A DNA stretch of 53,296 nucleotides from Clostridia bacterium (lineage in GTDB: Bacteria > Bacillota > Clostridia > Oscillospirales > CAG-272): the NCBI GenBank assembly GCA_017503105.1, contig JAFVTS010000002.1:1-53296 (forward strand), read 5' to 3'. A model generated the notes under the pieces. It did no database searches. It was not told the origin of the DNA and was given only the letters and a program-made list of their open reading frames with translations. Every line of letters begins with the position of its first letter. Positions within the stretch are counted from its first letter, which is position 1. The position numbers and the translations under genes are program-made. Of this stretch, positions 34,006 through 42,027 are shown piece after piece.

Positions 34006-34875
34006 TTAAAGCTCTATTTTGTTTATAGGCTCTTCCTTCCCACTTTTTAGGGAACGCTCAATGGCGTTCATTATAAATACGGGGGAGATAAATTCTTCGT
34101 AGCTCACCGTCTGCTCGCTGCCCGACATAATGCTGTAAAATTCCTCGAATTCGCGCAAAAACCAATCCGATGTTGCGGAAATCACAAGACCTTTAGAACT
34201 CAATTCTGCCATACGCGCAGCATAATATTTATAGCTCTCATCACAAAACAGACCGACGCAATCATAGTTTTCATAATGGAAGATCACGTTGATTTGCTTT
34301 CCGTTTTGTTTTGCAAAAACGGAAAGCGGAAATCTTCCGAAGATCTCTGTAACCATCTCCACGAGATGCTGTGCGTAAAAATAAAATCCGCCGTATGCAT
34401 TTTTGCTTTGATAAGGTGCGCGAACGTAACCTCCTACGGTCTTTCCGTCGACACCGTTTTCGGCATCCTCCTTTAACTGCTTTACAAAAACGTCGTGCTT
34501 AAGTGAAGAACCGCCCGTTATGCGAACGTTTTTATCTTTAAGCTTTCTCATAAATTCAATCGCATCAGCCTCGCTGACGGTGACAGGCTTGTCGATAAAC
34601 ATAGGTATACCGCTTTCGATATAAGGCGCTGCGTATTTATAGTGATTGTCGCCGTGGCGCGCGGTAACTATAAGACCGTCTGTTTTACCAAGCGCGTCGG
34701 TATAATTCTCAAGGACGGGAACGCCGAATTCCGAGCTCAGCTTTTCGGCAGCCTCTCTTTCGTCACTGTATACACCGACGACCTCAACGTCGGAAAACTT
34801 ATCCATCTCCCTGATGAATTTCAGAAACGAATTAGCGTGAGAATTCTCACAACCGAGTATAGCAATTCTTTTCAT
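34006..34875 (-). CDS. Gfo/Idh/MocA-family oxidoreductase (short form)
   Basis: 289-aa NAD(P)-dependent dehydrogenase. The Rossmann start is RIAILGCENSHANSFLKF, with GCENSH in place of the common GxGxxG, so nucleotide binding may be altered. The family EKP site is replaced by MFIDKPVTVSEADAIEF (IDKP). The C-terminal domain has the SKNAYGGFYFYAQHLVEMV helix typical of this subgroup. Members oxidise sugar or cyclitol hydroxyls. It sits between another member and a TIM-barrel isomerase, a frequent partnership in degradation of modified sugars. Confidence 0.85.
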   Translation of the reverse strand: MKRIAILGCENSHANSFLKFIREMDKFSDVEVVGVYSDEREAAEKLSSEFGVPVLENYTDALGKTDGLIVTARHGDNHYKYAAPYIESGIPMFIDKPVTVSEADAIEFMRKLKDKNVRITGGSSLKHDVFVKQLKEDAENGVDGKTVGGYVRAPYQSKNAYGGFYFYAQHLVEMVTEIFGRFPLSVFAKQNGKQINVIFHYENYDCVGLFCDESYKYYAARMAELSSKGLVISATSDWFLREFEEFYSIMSGSEQTVSYEEFISPVFIMNAIERSLKSGKEEPINKIEL

Positions 34876-34885
34876 TTTTCACTCC

Positions 34886-35956
34886 TTAATATTTAAGAGG
34901 CAACGGATTTTGTGCGTGGACAGCCTCTATGACCGAAATGATCTCTGCCGCCACTTGCGGTGTCACGCTCATTTCGCGCCCTTCGCTTATCTTATAGTAA
35001 AGTTCTTCGTAAAGCGTCCTCGTGCCAACGTCAAACGCCGTTCCGTTAAAAGTTCCGCTCTCCGTATGCTTTATAAGGTTTTCAGAGCAATAAACGGGAT
35101 TACCCTTGTCGTCCTTAAGGAATGTTTCTATGACGGGGCGCTTCGGGTTTTCGCCGTCGCAAATATAAGTCATCTCGTAATTCTTAGGGGTTGATTTAAG
35201 CGTGCCCCGTGTACCTTGAACCTTTACGTTATAATCAGAATACGCGTCGATCGACGATATCTCTATATCCACGAGCGGCTTTTTCGGTGCCGAAATAAGT
35301 ATCTTTGCATAATCGTCGGAATCGCCGCTTGCCAAGGCGATATCAAGCTTACTGTATTCAAGCCTTGCTTCTTTGTCAAAATCCAAGAATCCAAGCCCCA
35401 TTCCTATCGGATGAGGTCCTGTGTTATAAGTGCCGCCCGCGCATTTTTTCTGCAGGGTCTGCCAGTCCCAACGCCTTGAAAGACTGTTGTAACGAACGTT
35501 TATCTGCTTTATATCTCCAAGCTTTCCTGATTTGATAACGTCATAAACGAAACGGTAAAACGGAGCAAAGAAGGTCTGTTGAAATACCGCGAGAACAAGC
35601 CCTTTTTCTTCCGCTATTCTGATAAGCTCGTCGCATTCGTAGCGAGAGCGTCCGAACGGCTTTTCAACAAGCACGTTCTTGCCGTGTAAGAGAAGATCCT
35701 TCGTTATGGAATAATGCATCTCCGAATAAGTAGCATTCACAACCAGATCAATATCGCTGATCTTAAAAAGTTCTTGATAGCTTTCAAAGGTCTTGCATCC
35801 GGGATATCGCTCTTCCGATACCTTCCTTCGAAATTCGTCGGCTTCGACAACGTATTTTACGTTAAAGTATTTGTTATCATCACTGATATAATACTTGCCG
35901 TGGATGTCTTTTCCGCTTCTTCCTTGTCCTATGATAGCAAGGTTTAATTTTTTCAT
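34886..35956 (-). CDS. Gfo/Idh/MocA-family oxidoreductase
   Basis: 356-aa NAD(P)-dependent dehydrogenase. Rossmann motif AIIGQGRSGKDIHGKYY, catalytic EKPFGRS (VLVEKPFGRSRYECDEL) and the substrate-domain motif AGGTYNTGPHPIGMGLGF are complete, and the C-terminal alpha/beta domain (residues about 130-356) is of normal length. It is the first gene of the operon, with AAAGGAG before ATG 35956 and a promoter in the divergent gap. Substrate is unknown; an amino sugar or its derivative is inferred from nagB and nagA downstream. Confidence 0.88.
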   Translation of the reverse strand: MKKLNLAIIGQGRSGKDIHGKYYISDDNKYFNVKYVVEADEFRRKVSEERYPGCKTFESYQELFKISDIDLVVNATYSEMHYSITKDLLLHGKNVLVEKPFGRSRYECDELIRIAEEKGLVLAVFQQTFFAPFYRFVYDVIKSGKLGDIKQINVRYNSLSRRWDWQTLQKKCAGGTYNTGPHPIGMGLGFLDFDKEARLEYSKLDIALASGDSDDYAKILISAPKKPLVDIEISSIDAYSDYNVKVQGTRGTLKSTPKNYEMTYICDGENPKRPVIETFLKDDKGNPVYCSENLIKHTESGTFNGTAFDVGTRTLYEELYYKISEGREMSVTPQVAAEIISVIEAVHAQNPLPLKY

Positions 35957-35995
35957 ATCTTGTGCTCCTTTTTGAAATATTTGATTGCTACTTCA

Positions 35996-36024
35996 ATTAT
36001 AGAGTAACATTTTTGATAAGTAAA
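35996..36024 (-). promoter_or_regulatory. Promoter of the amino-sugar operon
   Basis: On the minus strand: TTTACT (36019-36024) and TATAAT (35996-36001), 17-base spacer. The -35 is weak, as expected for an AraC-activated promoter. Confidence 0.6.
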
Positions 36025-36045
36025 TAGCAAATAATGCATTTTGTA

Positions 36046-36074
36046 TTGCAAAAAATGAACAAACGTGCTATAAT
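36046..36074 (+). promoter_or_regulatory. Promoter of the divergent AraC gene
   Basis: TTGCAA at 36046-36051 and TATAAT at 36069-36074, 17-base spacer. It is arranged back to back with the sugar-operon promoter, about 22 bases apart. Confidence 0.75.
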
Positions 36075-36097
36075 TAAATCACGAAAGGAGCTTAGAT

Positions 36098-36892
36098 ATG
36101 ATGAACGATTATATAAGAACGACGGAGCGAATGTTTTTCAAGCACGAGATCACGGAAAATCTGCCTTGCAATGCGTTTTCTATGCACACGCACAACGCCT
36201 ATGAGCTTATATACTTCTTAGACGGCGATGCAACTCACGTTATAGAGGACAGAAAGTACAAACTAAAAAAGGGGGATCTTATTTTGATCCGCCCCTTTAA
36301 ATATCATTTTATCCAGATCGACTCCCCCGCAAAATACGAACGCTATAACGTTCTTTTTGACTTAGAGAAGCACAATGTTGAAAGCGTATTGAGAATACCG
36401 TACGACGCGGAGGTCTTGAGCCTTGCGAAAAACTCCGTTGTCGAGGATATTTTCAGAAAATGCGATCTTTACTTCAGGCACAGCGACAAAGAAACGTTTG
36501 AAAAAATACTCTCTCATCTTCTTTCGGAGCTGTTTTATTACGTCAGCCTCTTTCCTCAACCGTCGTCAAAGGAAACGGCGTCTCTTTCTCCGCTGATATC
36601 GAAAGCTCTCAAATATACTAACGACAATCTCTTTACCGTCGAGGGAATAGCTGAAATTGCCGAACATCTTTTCGTAAGCGAAAGCTATCTGTTCAGGCTG
36701 TTTAAAAAGGAATTACACCAAACCCCGAGAAAATATATAATGGAAAAACGACTTCTGATCGCACAAAAAATGATAGCCTCGGGAGAAAAGGCTCAGGTTG
36801 TCTGTGAGAGCCTTGGTTTCAGAGATTACACTACCTTTTACCGTAATTACACGTCATTCTTCGGTCATTCACCGTCCGAAGAAACGCTGTGA
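36098..36892 (+). CDS. AraC-family regulator of the amino-sugar operon
   Basis: 264-aa regulator. The N-terminal cupin (residues 20-95) has FSMHTHNAYELIYFLDGDA and KKGDLILIRPFKYH; the two HTH motifs are TVEGIAEIAEHLFVSESYLF and QVVCESLGFRDYTTFYRNYT, with the PRKYIMEKRL linker typical of AraC. AAAGGAG precedes ATG 36098. Its divergent position argues that it controls the operon on the other strand, probably sensing a sugar; that link is inference. Confidence 0.9.
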   Translation: MMNDYIRTTERMFFKHEITENLPCNAFSMHTHNAYELIYFLDGDATHVIEDRKYKLKKGDLILIRPFKYHFIQIDSPAKYERYNVLFDLEKHNVESVLRIPYDAEVLSLAKNSVVEDIFRKCDLYFRHSDKETFEKILSHLLSELFYYVSLFPQPSSKETASLSPLISKALKYTNDNLFTVEGIAEIAEHLFVSESYLFRLFKKELHQTPRKYIMEKRLLIAQKMIASGEKAQVVCESLGFRDYTTFYRNYTSFFGHSPSEETL

Positions 36893-36940
36893 TAAGTCCT
36901 TAATTCTATATCCAAAAAACGAAAAACTAAACGGATGGCG

Positions 36941-37840
36941 TTATCGGAATGCGTAAAGCGAACCTTGCGAAAGCCCTCTTTCCTTCATCTTTTTATTTAC
37001 AGCGTCGATGACGGCGTGCTTATCCGCGTTCCACTCGGGCGCTAACAGCATATCCTTTGGACAGTCCCCCGTGAGTCTGTGAATTACGACGTCCTTCGGT
37101 ACGTGCGAGAGGACGTATACCGCCGCTTCCGTGTATTCTTCAAGACTCGGCGGTGTGTACTCACCTCTTTCGTACATATCGGCAAGGCGCGTGCCCTCCA
37201 TAACGTATATGGAGTGTATTTTCAGCCCCCAGATGGGCAGGCGTGTTAAGAAATCTACCGTTTTCTTGACTTCTTCCATACCTTCATCGGGAAGTCCTAT
37301 TATCACGTGCGCCACGACCTTGACGCCTGCGCTGTTTAAAATGCGGCACGCCTTTTCGAACACCTCGGTCTTATAGCCTCTGTTTATTATTTTCGCGGTC
37401 TTGTCACTCGCGCTCTGAAGCCCGAGCTCAACCCAAACCTCTCGCCCCTCGCGGTAGCTCGCGATAAGCTCAGCCTTTTCTTCGTCAATGCAGTCGGGGC
37501 GCGTTCCTATCGCAAGGACCGCTATACGTTCGTCCGTAAGCGCCGCGTCGTAGCGCTCTTTAAGAGTGGCAACGTCAGCGTAGGTATTTGTGAAATTTTG
37601 AAAATAAGCAACGAATTTTTCATCGGGCGAGGCGTTTTGAAGTGCCGACGCCACCTGTTCTTTTATAGAAAGCGTCGCGTCAATGTGCTCACCCGCGCCG
37701 CGCTCACCGCAGAAAATGCAACCGCCAAAGCCGCACGTCCCATCTCTGTTGGGGCAGGAAAAACCGCCGTCTATACATATCTTGCCGAGCCGTCTTCCGT
37801 ATTTTTTTCTGAAATATCCGCTTAAATTATTGTATAACAT
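36941..37840 (-). CDS. Radical SAM protein, YhcC/TIGR01212 family
   Basis: 299-aa radical SAM protein. The cysteine region CIDGGFSCPNRDGTCGFGG continues into CIFCGERG, with Cys29, Cys36, Cys41 and Cys44 arranged as in the YhcC/Elp3-like group. The following barrel segments VLAIGTRPDCIDEEKAELI and VWVELGLQSASDKTAKIIN match the B12-independent radical SAM fold. The function of the family is not settled. AAGGAG precedes ATG 37840. It stands alone, convergent with the AraC gene. Confidence 0.9.
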   Translation of the reverse strand: MLYNNLSGYFRKKYGRRLGKICIDGGFSCPNRDGTCGFGGCIFCGERGAGEHIDATLSIKEQVASALQNASPDEKFVAYFQNFTNTYADVATLKERYDAALTDERIAVLAIGTRPDCIDEEKAELIASYREGREVWVELGLQSASDKTAKIINRGYKTEVFEKACRILNSAGVKVVAHVIIGLPDEGMEEVKKTVDFLTRLPIWGLKIHSIYVMEGTRLADMYERGEYTPPSLEEYTEAAVYVLSHVPKDVVIHRLTGDCPKDMLLAPEWNADKHAVIDAVNKKMKERGLSQGSLYAFR

Positions 37841-37970
37841 AAGAAAAAGCTCCTTCTCTTACTATTCTATCATAAAGAAGCCGTTATTTCAAGATAAAGC
37901 GCGTATAAAAATCTCTTTTCGGGAAAACATAACTCACGGATGGAACCGCCACCCGAAAGGATTTTTCAAA

Positions 37971-38222
37971 ATGGACGACAAGATCAAAGAGGTAAAAAAG
38001 CCCACACCGAAGAGCAAGACATACAAGCCCGAATCGGAGCGCTTCCCGGGGAACAAGCAGAATTCCGTACCCGGTATCAACTCTCCCGAGATTTCACTTC
38101 CTGCTTACAATCCGCCCGTACCTAACCGCGCGTGGACCGCTATGCAGCAGGGCGTTGACATCGAGGAGCTCTCAGAGGAAGAAAAGCGCGATCTTTACCT
38201 CGGACGCGACAATTACTTTTGA
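37971..38222 (+). CDS. Hypothetical 83-aa hydrophilic protein
   Basis: I do not recognise the family. The protein is highly charged and proline-rich, probably disordered in its N-terminal half (KKPTPKSKTYKPESERFPGN), then has SLPAYNPPVPNRAWTAMQQG and an acidic end EELSEEEKRDLYLGRDNYF. No signal peptide or membrane segment is present. GAAAGG lies about 10 bases before ATG 37971, and a strong terminator follows the stop, so expression is likely. An upstream in-frame extension overlaps the radical SAM gene and was rejected. Confidence 0.7.
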   Translation: MDDKIKEVKKPTPKSKTYKPESERFPGNKQNSVPGINSPEISLPAYNPPVPNRAWTAMQQGVDIEELSEEEKRDLYLGRDNYF

Positions 38223-38226
38223 CGTG

Positions 38227-38266
38227 AAAAAACCTCTCGGGGCTAAGCTCCCGAGAGGTTTTTTTG
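38227..38266. terminator. Bidirectional terminator between the 83-aa and 58-aa genes
   Basis: AAAAAACCTCTCGGG and CCCGAGAGGTTTTTTT pair around an 8-base loop. T runs on both strands serve the convergent genes. Confidence 0.93.
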
Positions 38267-38273
38267 GTTTGAT

Positions 38274-38450
38274 TTAACCTAAATTGTAATTTGTAGAATT
38301 GACGTCGTCAATAAAAGATGCTCCGCTTGCATCGTCTGCCTTTTGCCAAGGCATCGTGATGCCTCCCGTGGTAACGTCCGCGCTCGTCGCGATAACGTCG
38401 GAGGAATCAAGGAGCTCTACTTTCAGCTTGAGTGCTTCGTATGCTTTCAT
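38274..38450 (-). CDS. Small 58-aa protein, conserved-core/variable-tail family (copy 1)
   Basis: Starts MKAYEALKLKVELLDSSDVI, continues with a TTGGITMPWQ block ending at residue 36 and finishes in SFIDDVNSTNYNLG. AGGAGG precedes ATG 38450 at normal spacing. It begins 18 bases after the stop of the 1120-aa secreted protein gene, so it should be the second gene of that operon, and a bidirectional terminator follows. A paralogue at 53110-53283 shares a 62-base core (60 of 62 identical, both changes silent) but not the tail. A conserved front with a variable end resembles a leader-core peptide precursor, yet no maturation enzyme is adjacent. No signal peptide is seen. Confidence 0.8.
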   Translation of the reverse strand: MKAYEALKLKVELLDSSDVIATSADVTTGGITMPWQKADDASGASFIDDVNSTNYNLG

Positions 38451-38468
38451 TTTTTATCCTCCTTTACA

Positions 38469-41400
38469 TTATATAAGCTTTGCGTATACCGCAGTGTAGT
38501 AATAGTAACCGTAAAGAGCTCTCATAAGGTTCTTGAACTCGGTGCTGTATGCGCCCGTGGTATCTGAAACGACAACGTTTGCTGCCGCAAGAACGGTAAC
38601 GTTGATTTTGTTATTGTTTACGTAAACGGTCTTGACGGTGTTGTAATCAACGGCTGTAAGACCCTCGATGTCAACGTAGTAGCTAACAACGCCGTTCTCA
38701 TCGGTTTCTGTGTGAATGCGTCCGCCATCAACCGTGGGAGCCTCGGTCACGTTAAGAGATATTCTGATCTTAAGCGCGGAATCAAGCACGAGCTTGACCT
38801 CGCCGAGCATCGTAACGTCGCTTGCCGTAGCGGTAAGGTCAACGCCGTCATAATCGGTGTTGGTAACCGACAGCGTATTGCTGGATACACCCGCGATGGT
38901 CGCAATGCTTCCCACCTCGGAGAACTGAACGGATGCACGCTCAAAGTTGGTCGTTGCCGCGCCCGCAGTCGCAAGATCCGAGCTACCCGCAAGGTATCTC
39001 TCGGCAAACGCGCCGTAGAGAACCATAGCCTTTGCCGCATTTACAGCAGCCGTACCGTAGGTCGCGGAATTCTTAACGAGGTATTCTGCGTATTCCTTTA
39101 CGGTGTAGTTGAAGCTGTCGTAAATTTTGGCGTCTTTCGTTATTATTGTCTTATTTCCCTCGCCGTCGTATATCTCAAGGGTAACGGGGGTGTCCATCTG
39201 AATGGAGGAGAGAAGTGCGGAAAGCTTGTAGCCGCTTTCGGTAATCTCCGCATCCCCTAAGTAAACCGTCTGAGTTTCATCACCGACGGTGAAGACCGCC
39301 TTTGCATTCTCGACATTGTTGACGGAGGTAGGAGTCACGTAGAAGTTAAGACCGATCTTCTCACCAAGAGCGACGTTGTAACCGTTAAGGTTGGCTGCGG
39401 GAACGTATATTCCGTCTGCGACGAGCTTGTTGTTAACGTACTCGCCGTACGCGCCGTTCTCAAGAGGAAGGTAACCCGTGTAAGAAAGGTCCGCATCAAC
39501 GACAGAGCCTGCTACGAGCTCGGGCGTCGTTGTGCCCTCATAAGCGTAAGCCTGGTAATTGCCCATATACATAAGGGGATCGTTCCACATATAGGAACCG
39601 TTATTGAAGTAAACTCCGACGGCTGCGAGATATGTGTTTTGCGAAAGAGAAACGGGACCTTTGTTCTTATCGTAATAATGGCGTAGATACTGCTGCTTTT
39701 CAACGACCTTGACACCGTTCGAATAAGCCTCGATGCTGTAAGTATCGGCGGTGCCGTCCCCGTTGGAATCAAAGTCGGGTGTAAGAACTATCATAACGTT
39801 GGTGTACGCGTCCTTGGAGAACACTCCGATGTCAGCACCTTGAATGTTGAGGTGATATTTGCCGTCGTCCGCATTCTTTATCAACGTTACGATGTGGTTG
39901 TCGTCGAGGTTTGAGCCTCCCGACGTCTTGAATCTGAGCTTTCCGAACGTAATAGAATCAAGGGGCTGCCCGTCAAGTCCGTCGCCTGCCTTAAGATCAA
40001 AGCTCAGAACGTAAGCCGCGTTCTGCGCGGTGGTTCCGAACGCGCCCGATGCGATCTGCATATCACCGCCGATGTTAGACTTGGTGCCAAGTGAAAGATT
40101 GGTGGTAGAACTGTAGTAATAATAGGTTGACTTGCGGTTCTTCTTCGTGAACTCGTAAATGTTGGTGTTTCCAACCTTGGTCACGACGTTTGTAGCGACA
40201 ATCGATTCGGATTCTGCCTGAACCTTAACAAGCACTGCGGTGCCGTCTTCCATAGTAACAGCAGCACCGTCAACCATCAAGGGGGCGTAAGCGGTAGTCG
40301 CGTCTATCGTAGCAGCAACCTTAGCGCCGTCGGCAAGAGTGAATGCATACGCACCGTCGGCATAAGTAACGTCGTAAAGCTTGCCGCCCGAGGCTGCCGC
40401 GTAAACGCCCTCGCCATTCTCAATCACGGGGATGTAATCACCGTTTTCATCGGTTGAGAATACGTATCCGGTAGCGTTTTTATTGTTGTTAAGACCCGTC
40501 ATAGCGATGTCGGTCTTGGTCGCAAGGGTGCCCGTAAGAGCGGTAACGTCCGATGCGCTGATAGAGGTGTAGACGTCGCTACTATAGTATACGTTTGTGA
40601 TTCTGCCCGTATGAGGAGCGAGAACGAGATTGTAAGGGCCGACAGTGACGGTTTTGCCGCCCTGTATAACGCCGTTCTCATAGTAGTAATAGTAGCCCGT
40701 TTCCTCATTCTTGAACACGCCGTTTGCGGGATCCTTGTTCGCGTCAATATAAGTGCGCGGGTCGCTCGCTTCTTCAAACGCGGCAGCGGGAGAGGTATAG
40801 TATACTCTCGCGGTGTCCATCGAGAATAATCTGCCTGCAAATACTCCCGCTGTGCCGAAGTGCGCGTCCGTCTGAACTTTGGTCATAGCATAGGAGATCT
40901 TGGTGTAGTTGTCGTCGGAGGTGTCCTCGGTGTCCTCGCCGCCCGTCCAGGTCGTCACGGTGTCGTAGTGGTTGGTGGATGCAACGAGGAAGTTTTTGTT
41001 AGTACCCGATGTCGAGGTGAGTATCTTCGGAACGCTCGTAATATACACGCCGTTTACGTAGAGGTAGACCGTGTCAAGCGCGTGGTCGTAAGCGGCGGTA
41101 AGATTGGTAAATTCGTCCTGACTGTAAATACCGACCGTGATGCCGTTTGCTTTAAGCGCACCTGTCGAAGCGTCATACCCGAAGAGGGTTTTCGCGCTCG
41201 AAAGGAGATCGCCCGAGGTCTGTGTTGTAACGACGCCGTTTACGCAGGTTTCAACCGTTTGTTTACTGTAAATTCTGATTCTTGATATATAACTGTTGTT
41301 TGCCTCGCCGCACTTAAGGCTCACGGAGCCGACGTAAAGAGTTCTGCCGTTCTTTGCGTATCCTTTGCTCGTTTGAGCGGGAGAACTGTAGACGAAGGTG

Positions 41401-41831
41401 ACGTCGGTCTTCGCATTGCTCGTTCCCTCGGCGACGGATGAGTCGAGGAGCTGAGCCTCGCCGTTCTTCCAAAGGAAGGTATCCTTCTCATTGTTGGGAC
41501 CGGGGCTGTCAAGCTGCTGGGTCGTCGCGCCCGTCGCATTCTGTACGAAGGAGACCTGGTTGCCTTCGGTGCCGCTGTAAGCACCCTCGGTAACTATTGC
41601 GGCATCAGAATTGATCTTTGTAAGAAGATCGGCAAATGCCATTTGTGTGTAAAGTGAGCCCGTTGCCTTTGATGCAAGGAAGTCGAGCACGCTTTCTTTT
41701 TCTTCGCCCTGAATTTCGGTCATTGCAGATTCGGAAGAAGCTTCCTCAGTGGCAAAGAGGCTGATGGGAGTGACGCCGACGAGCATTATAAGTGCAAGCG
41801 TGAGCGCCAAAATTCTGATTTTTTTGCTCAT
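38469..41831 (-). CDS. Large secreted protein with concanavalin-like domains
   Basis: 1120-aa predicted extracellular protein. The signal peptide (about residues 1-27, ending SLFA) is followed by a Ser/Thr/Tyr-rich, beta-strand-like sequence. Two regions (about 90-380 and 590-800) look like LamG/concanavalin-type sandwiches, with strands such as DHALDTVYLYVNGVYITSVP and TYSIEAYSNGVKVVEKQQY. The C-terminal 300 residues, from NGYNVALGEKIGLNFYVTP through KAMVLYGAFAERYL to ALYGYYYYTAVYAKL, resemble an accessory domain I recall from secreted proteins of gut Clostridia. No LPXTG motif or dockerin is visible, so the anchoring is unknown. Glycan binding is plausible but unproven. Confidence 0.8.
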   Translation of the reverse strand: MSKKIRILALTLALIMLVGVTPISLFATEEASSESAMTEIQGEEKESVLDFLASKATGSLYTQMAFADLLTKINSDAAIVTEGAYSGTEGNQVSFVQNATGATTQQLDSPGPNNEKDTFLWKNGEAQLLDSSVAEGTSNAKTDVTFVYSSPAQTSKGYAKNGRTLYVGSVSLKCGEANNSYISRIRIYSKQTVETCVNGVVTTQTSGDLLSSAKTLFGYDASTGALKANGITVGIYSQDEFTNLTAAYDHALDTVYLYVNGVYITSVPKILTSTSGTNKNFLVASTNHYDTVTTWTGGEDTEDTSDDNYTKISYAMTKVQTDAHFGTAGVFAGRLFSMDTARVYYTSPAAAFEEASDPRTYIDANKDPANGVFKNEETGYYYYYENGVIQGGKTVTVGPYNLVLAPHTGRITNVYYSSDVYTSISASDVTALTGTLATKTDIAMTGLNNNKNATGYVFSTDENGDYIPVIENGEGVYAAASGGKLYDVTYADGAYAFTLADGAKVAATIDATTAYAPLMVDGAAVTMEDGTAVLVKVQAESESIVATNVVTKVGNTNIYEFTKKNRKSTYYYYSSTTNLSLGTKSNIGGDMQIASGAFGTTAQNAAYVLSFDLKAGDGLDGQPLDSITFGKLRFKTSGGSNLDDNHIVTLIKNADDGKYHLNIQGADIGVFSKDAYTNVMIVLTPDFDSNGDGTADTYSIEAYSNGVKVVEKQQYLRHYYDKNKGPVSLSQNTYLAAVGVYFNNGSYMWNDPLMYMGNYQAYAYEGTTTPELVAGSVVDADLSYTGYLPLENGAYGEYVNNKLVADGIYVPAANLNGYNVALGEKIGLNFYVTPTSVNNVENAKAVFTVGDETQTVYLGDAEITESGYKLSALLSSIQMDTPVTLEIYDGEGNKTIITKDAKIYDSFNYTVKEYAEYLVKNSATYGTAAVNAAKAMVLYGAFAERYLAGSSDLATAGAATTNFERASVQFSEVGSIATIAGVSSNTLSVTNTDYDGVDLTATASDVTMLGEVKLVLDSALKIRISLNVTEAPTVDGGRIHTETDENGVVSYYVDIEGLTAVDYNTVKTVYVNNNKINVTVLAAANVVVSDTTGAYSTEFKNLMRALYGYYYYTAVYAKLI

Positions 41832-41869
41832 TGTCTTTGTTTCCTTTCTAAAATATTTAGGATAAACAA

Positions 41870-41898
41870 ATTATAACATAATGTTTAACATTTGTCAA
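41870..41898 (-). promoter_or_regulatory. Promoter of the secreted-protein operon
   Basis: On the minus strand: TTGACA (41893-41898) and TATAAT (41870-41875), 17-base spacer: a full consensus match, so strong expression is likely. Confidence 0.9.
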
Positions 41899-41962
41899 TA
41901 TAAATATTTTTACCAGAGCCTGCTAAACTAAAATAAAAACGGTAAAGAGATGTTCCACTCAA

Positions 41963-41991
41963 TTGACAAAACAAAGTAAATGTAGTATAAT
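41963..41991 (+). promoter_or_regulatory. copA promoter
   Basis: TTGACA at 41963-41968 and TATAAT at 41986-41991, 17-base spacer. No CopY-type TACAnnTGTA box or obvious dyad was seen. Confidence 0.88.
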
Positions 41992-42027
41992 AATCTTAAA
42001 AAATACGTAAATGGAGATGGTTACGGA

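Noticed and set aside
41940-42027. CopY operator ahead of copA
   Set aside because: No TACAnnTGTA dyad was found, so the copper regulator is left unassigned.
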